This document shows positions 7,212 to 10,000 of a DNA stretch of 10,000 nt, piece after piece (position 1 is the stretch's first letter; the number at the start of each line of letters is the position of its first letter). Position numbers and translations under genes: made by a program. Source of the stretch: Eimeria necatrix (taxonomy: Eukaryota; Apicomplexa; Conoidasida; Eucoccidiorida; Eimeriidae); the NCBI RefSeq assembly GCF_000499385.1, contig NW_013651930.1:1-10000 (forward strand). Reading direction: 5' to 3'. The notes beneath the pieces were generated by a model that did no database searches, was not told the DNA's origin, and was given only the letters and a program-made list of their open reading frames with translations.

Positions 7212-7496
7212 GGCGCACTTAGTGATGGGGCAGCTACAGCTGCTGCTGCTGCTGCTGTTATGGAAGCGCAGGTGCCGGTGTTGCTGCTGCTGCTGCTGCC
7301 TTTGCTGCTTCGCTTTGCACTCTGCAGCTGCTGCTGCCTGTTGCAGATGCATTGGCCCTGTTTGCTGCTGCTCTTGCTGCTGCTTTTGCTGCTGCAGCAC
7401 GGAGTTCCTGCGGCTGCTGGGGTGTACGTACACCCGGATGAATGACGTGCCCGCGCTGCTGGCAGCAATTGAGAGGCATGTGGGGATAGCAGCAAC

Positions 7497-7531
<35 letters not shown>

Positions 7532-7606
7532 GCAGCAGCAGCAGCAACATGCTGCAGGAAATGCAGCGGAAGCTTGGGGCGCTTTCGGCTGTCTCGAGGG
7601 CTCGTG
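6669..7606 (+). CDS. Large homopolymer-repeat protein, exon 2
   Basis: Frame +1 is open from before 6469 to a TAA at 7678. Non-repeat content supports coding: LCSSSLLSPRLLGQRRHL, VHALLQQLRARLGL, an 18-residue Ala tract (6808-6861) followed by DEDEDVLGCLYSS, LLRTLWGGAALLLQLLPRDF, DPTQKLRNCLAAACSLEDTD (about 7075-7134), and MNDVPALLAAIERHVGIA followed by MLQEMQRKLGALSAVSRAR. The start is approximate and depends on the acceptor chosen (6668, 6677 or 6692). The right end is set at a GTAC donor at 7607, because the frame then runs into an ATTT repeat and a stop. Within 7270-7410 this frame is oddly Cys-rich while frame +3 reads Leu-rich, so a small intron or frameshift may be hidden there. A palindrome (7420-7435) lies in the coding frame. 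Confidence 0.55.
6808..6861. repeat. (GCA)18 tract, polyAla
   Basis: Eighteen GCA codons in frame +1, followed directly by the acidic stretch DEDED. Confidence 0.9.
7420..7435. repeat. TGTACGTACA palindrome, copy 9 (inside the large gene)
   Basis: GGGTGTACGTACACCC is a perfect 16-bp palindrome. It is the only copy right of 4087. In the modelled frame it is read as GCTYTR. Confidence 0.92.
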
Positions 7607-7620
7607 GTACTTTTTTCTTT

Positions 7621-7671
<51 letters not shown>

Positions 7672-7744
7672 TTTCTTTAAAAACATTTTTACTTTTATTT
7701 ATTTTTGAAGTTCTGCAGTTGCCATCTCTGCCTCCAGCTGCTAG
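7607..7744 (+). other. Predicted intron 2 with (ATTT)n repeat
   Basis: A GTAC donor at 7607 and a TAG acceptor at 7744 give a 138-bp intron that removes the TAA at 7678 and keeps frame +1 on both sides, joining SAVSRAR to VLSFAAAA. The intron is T-rich and contains 13 ATTT units at 7623-7674. Alternative acceptors at 7710, 7718 and 7737 would break frame with this donor. The donor is non-optimal, so the boundaries are provisional. Confidence 0.5.
7623..7674. repeat. (ATTT)13 microsatellite
   Basis: Thirteen pure ATTT units, the only tetranucleotide run of this purity in the window. It sits between two segments that are open in the same frame. Confidence 0.95.
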
Positions 7745-7859
7745 TTCTCTCTTTTGCTGCTGCTGCTGCTGCTGCTGCGGCAGTTGCTTGTGCTGCTGCT
7801 GCTCCCGCTGCGATTGCTTTTGCAGCTGCTGCTGCTGCTGCTGCTTATGTGGCTGTGTG

Positions 7860-7900
<41 letters not shown>

Positions 7901-8063
7901 CAGGTGGCTGCTTGACCTTCGCCTTGCGCGAGGACTTTCTAGACACAGTTGCTGCTGCTGCTGGCTCCGCCCTTGCTTCGCAGCTGCCGCTGCTGCTGCA
8001 GCGGCTGCAGCAGCTGCTGCAGCACACCACAACGGCGTTGATGCAGAGACTCCAGCAGCAGCT

Positions 8064-8098
<35 letters not shown>

Positions 8099-8448
8099 TT
8101 GGAAGGAGCTTCTCGACACTAGCTATCAATGCTGCTGCAGCGCAGCTGGTGATGGGCGCCTTCTTGCGCGGAGTGCAGCAGCAGCCGCAGCAGCAGCAGG
8201 AGCTGCTGCTGCTGCGGCTTCTCGAGGCAGTTCCAGCAGCAACAGCCCCAATCATCGATTTGCAGCCACTGCTGCATCGACTAGCTGCAGCAGAACAGCA
8301 GCAGCAGCAGCAGCAGCAGCACCAGCAGCTGCTGCTGCTGCTGCAGCTGCTCTTTCGAGGCCGCGATGCGCTGCGCCTTTCTGTGTGTCTGCTGCTGCGC
8401 CATGTTCGCTCATTTGCTGCTCCCTATTTTGCTGCAGAGGCGCCACAA

Positions 8449-8480
<32 letters not shown>

Positions 8481-8967
8481 GCTGCCGGCAGCTTCGAGTG
8501 CTGCTGCTCTTTCGGAAGCAGTCCTTGCCGTATCGCAGGCCACGCGGGCTATCCAGCAGCAACAGCAGCAGCACAAGCAGCAGCAGCAGCAGCAGCAGCA
8601 GCTTCCTATCAGCGGCAGACTTGCAGATGCAGACGCGGAGCAGCAGCAAAGGCTCTTCGAAATGCACCAGCAGCAGCAGCTGCTGCAGCTGCAGCAGACC
8701 CGAGCCTTGCAGCGGTTGGAACAGCTGCTGCTGCTGGACTTGCTGCAGGATTCTGCGGCGCAGCAGCAGCAGCAGCAAGAGGATGCTTACAGAGAGGAGG
8801 CAGCATCTGCTGCCAGTAAAGCAGCAGTGCTGCTGCTGCTGCTGCAGCACGAGGTGGGTCTGCAGCAGATGAAGAAGGCCACCGCTCGCCTGCTGCTGCG
8901 ATCTCTGCACCAGCGCTGCTGCTGCAGCAGGAAAATAGACCTACATCCAGCAGCAGGTAAACCAGCA

Positions 8968-9005
<38 letters not shown>

Positions 9006-9472
9006 TGCGCGGTGGCTGCAGCCACACTTCCCGCTGCTCTTCCGCCTCATGGCTCGTGTAGCAGCAGCAGCAAAAGAGTCTAGCTGCTGCTGCGCCGTCT
9101 GTGGGGAGCCAATGAGCTGCTGCATTCTTACAGGGGCTGCCAATTACTGCATGCAGGATCCCCTGCCAGCAGCAGCAGCAGCAGCAGCGGCAGCAGCAGC
9201 TGGAAGCGCTGGAGCAGCAGCAGCAGCTGCTGCTGCTGCAGCTGCGGCGCAGCACGTTGTGGGGCAGTGGGTGCTGCCACCTGAGCTGCTGGAGGAGAGG
9301 AGCGCAGCCCCGCTGCTGCTGCGCCGTTGTTCCGATTTGCTGCAGTCAGCTGCAGCAGCAGCTGCTGCTGCTGCTTCTAACTGCCCAGAAGCAGCAGCAG
9401 CAGCAGCAGCAGAAGAGGCTTCAAGCCCCCGCCAGAAGAAGCGACGGCGCTGCACGGAGGACGGGGCACCAA

Positions 9473-9524
<52 letters not shown>

Positions 9525-9659
9525 TGCTGCGCTGCAGGAAATCAGCCGCGGGCTTCTGCTGTCTGTTCCCGCAGAAGTTTGCGCATGCAGCGGGCCGGCG
9601 GCGAGGCAGCAGCTTGCTGCTGCTTTATGGGCTGCGCTGCACTCCGTGACGCGTTTGCT

Positions 9660-9693
<34 letters not shown>

Positions 9694-9878
9694 GTGGTGA
9701 GAGAGCAGCAGGCCTTCTTTCTAGATGCTGCTGCTTCTCTCATTAAAGCACTGAGGCGTGTCTGCTGCTGCGGTGCTGCTGCAGCAGCAGGCATGTGGGC
9801 AGCTGCATGCATTCCGAAGGGCCGGGGGCTGCAGCAGGTGCTGGAGCCGCTGGCTCTTGCTGCAGCAGCAGCAGAAGG

Positions 9879-9911
<33 letters not shown>

Positions 9912-10000
9912 GGGGGGCTCAGTGAATAATTTAGTAGCAGCAGCAGAAGCAACAGCTGATATTCTGTGGGCTGCCGCTGGAAATGGTGCAGCAGAGGGAA
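7745..10000 (+). CDS. Large homopolymer-repeat protein, exon 3 (partial, runs off right edge)
   Basis: Reading frame +1 has no stop from 7681 to the last base. No family is recognised. Non-repeat segments include LTFALREDFLDTVAAAAGSA (about 7912-7971), QLVMGAFLRGV (8143), LLEAVPAATAPIIDLQPLLH (8218-8277), RGRDALRLSVCLLLRHVRSF (8356-8415), HEVGLQQMKKATARLLLRSL (8848-8907), ARWLQPHFPLLFRLMARVAA (9007-9066) and VVGQWVLPPELLEER (9256). A Cys cluster CAVCGEPMSCC begins at 9091, and a basic stretch PRQKKRRR (9427-9450) resembles a nuclear localisation signal. Gln, Ala and Leu tracts separate these. The pattern fits a large helical-repeat protein, which is inference. Minus-strand and other-frame open regions here are shadows of stop-free CAG tracts. 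The left boundary depends on the predicted acceptor at 7744. Confidence 0.65.
9661..9690. repeat. (CAG)10 tract, polyGln
   Basis: Ten pure CAG units in frame +1 of exon 3, followed by CAA and then VVREQQAFF. Confidence 0.85.

Noticed and set aside
7719..8819. Plus-strand frame +3 open region of 366 codons starting MPSLPPAASS
   Set aside because: It overlaps exon 3 in another frame, is dominated by Cys and Ala tracts, and stops at 8819, whereas frame +1 stays open to the window end with more complex segments.
4121..9952. Many long minus-strand open frames with polyLeu, polyAla, polyCys or polySer
   Set aside because: (CAG)n/(CTG)n has no stop in any of six frames, so long antisense frames arise automatically. 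The plus-strand frames are far longer and continue through non-repeat segments.
3085..10000. CRISPR-like regularly spaced repeats
   Set aside because: The repeated units are trinucleotide tracts of irregular spacing in a eukaryotic gene; there are no constant repeat-spacer units or cas genes.

Overview
The window looks like nuclear DNA of a coccidian apicomplexan, most likely Eimeria. Three features point there. Trinucleotide CAG/CTG tracts are pervasive and translate into runs of Gln, Ala, Ser, Leu and Cys. There are several internal arrays of the telomere-type heptamer AAACCCT/TTTAGGG. Strongly AT-rich blocks alternate with short GC-rich islands. No bacterial-type genes, operons, tRNA, rRNA or CRISPR array is visible. 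Species and gene identities cannot be settled from sequence alone.

Layout. Positions 1-420 hold two AT-rich degenerate tandem arrays. Positions 591-1158 are an exact tandem duplication of a 284-bp unit. Positions 1159-2513 are repeat-rich and without a convincing gene: AT-rich simple sequence broken by GC islands and small palindromes. Positions 2514-2741 are a degenerate AAACCCT array. A short candidate gene (3085-3489) encodes Ser/Ala tracts and ends inside a second, perfect AAACCCT array (3467-3501). A noncoding spacer (3502-4146), a possible exon (4147-4377) and a perfect TTTAGGG array of opposite orientation (4372-4434) follow.

From 4442 to the right edge lies one large plus-strand gene, here modelled as three exons: frame +2 (4442-6516), frame +1 (about 6669-7606), and frame +1 again (about 7745 to beyond 10000). 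The last frame has no stop from 7681 to the window end. The predicted protein would exceed 1,750 residues and is incomplete. Between its homopolymer tracts it shows Leu-rich, probably helical segments, a basic cluster and a Cys cluster. I do not recognise a family.

The most distinctive signal is a palindrome family with core TGTACGTACA. It has nine full-core or near-core copies and one half-copy, eight of the nine lying between 806 and 4087 and one inside the large gene. Perfect symmetry reaches 20 bp in one copy. None of the feature types above accounts for it. (CAG)n has no stop codon in any of the six frames, so long open frames on either strand over these tracts are weak evidence; gene calls here rest on continuity through the non-repeat segments.
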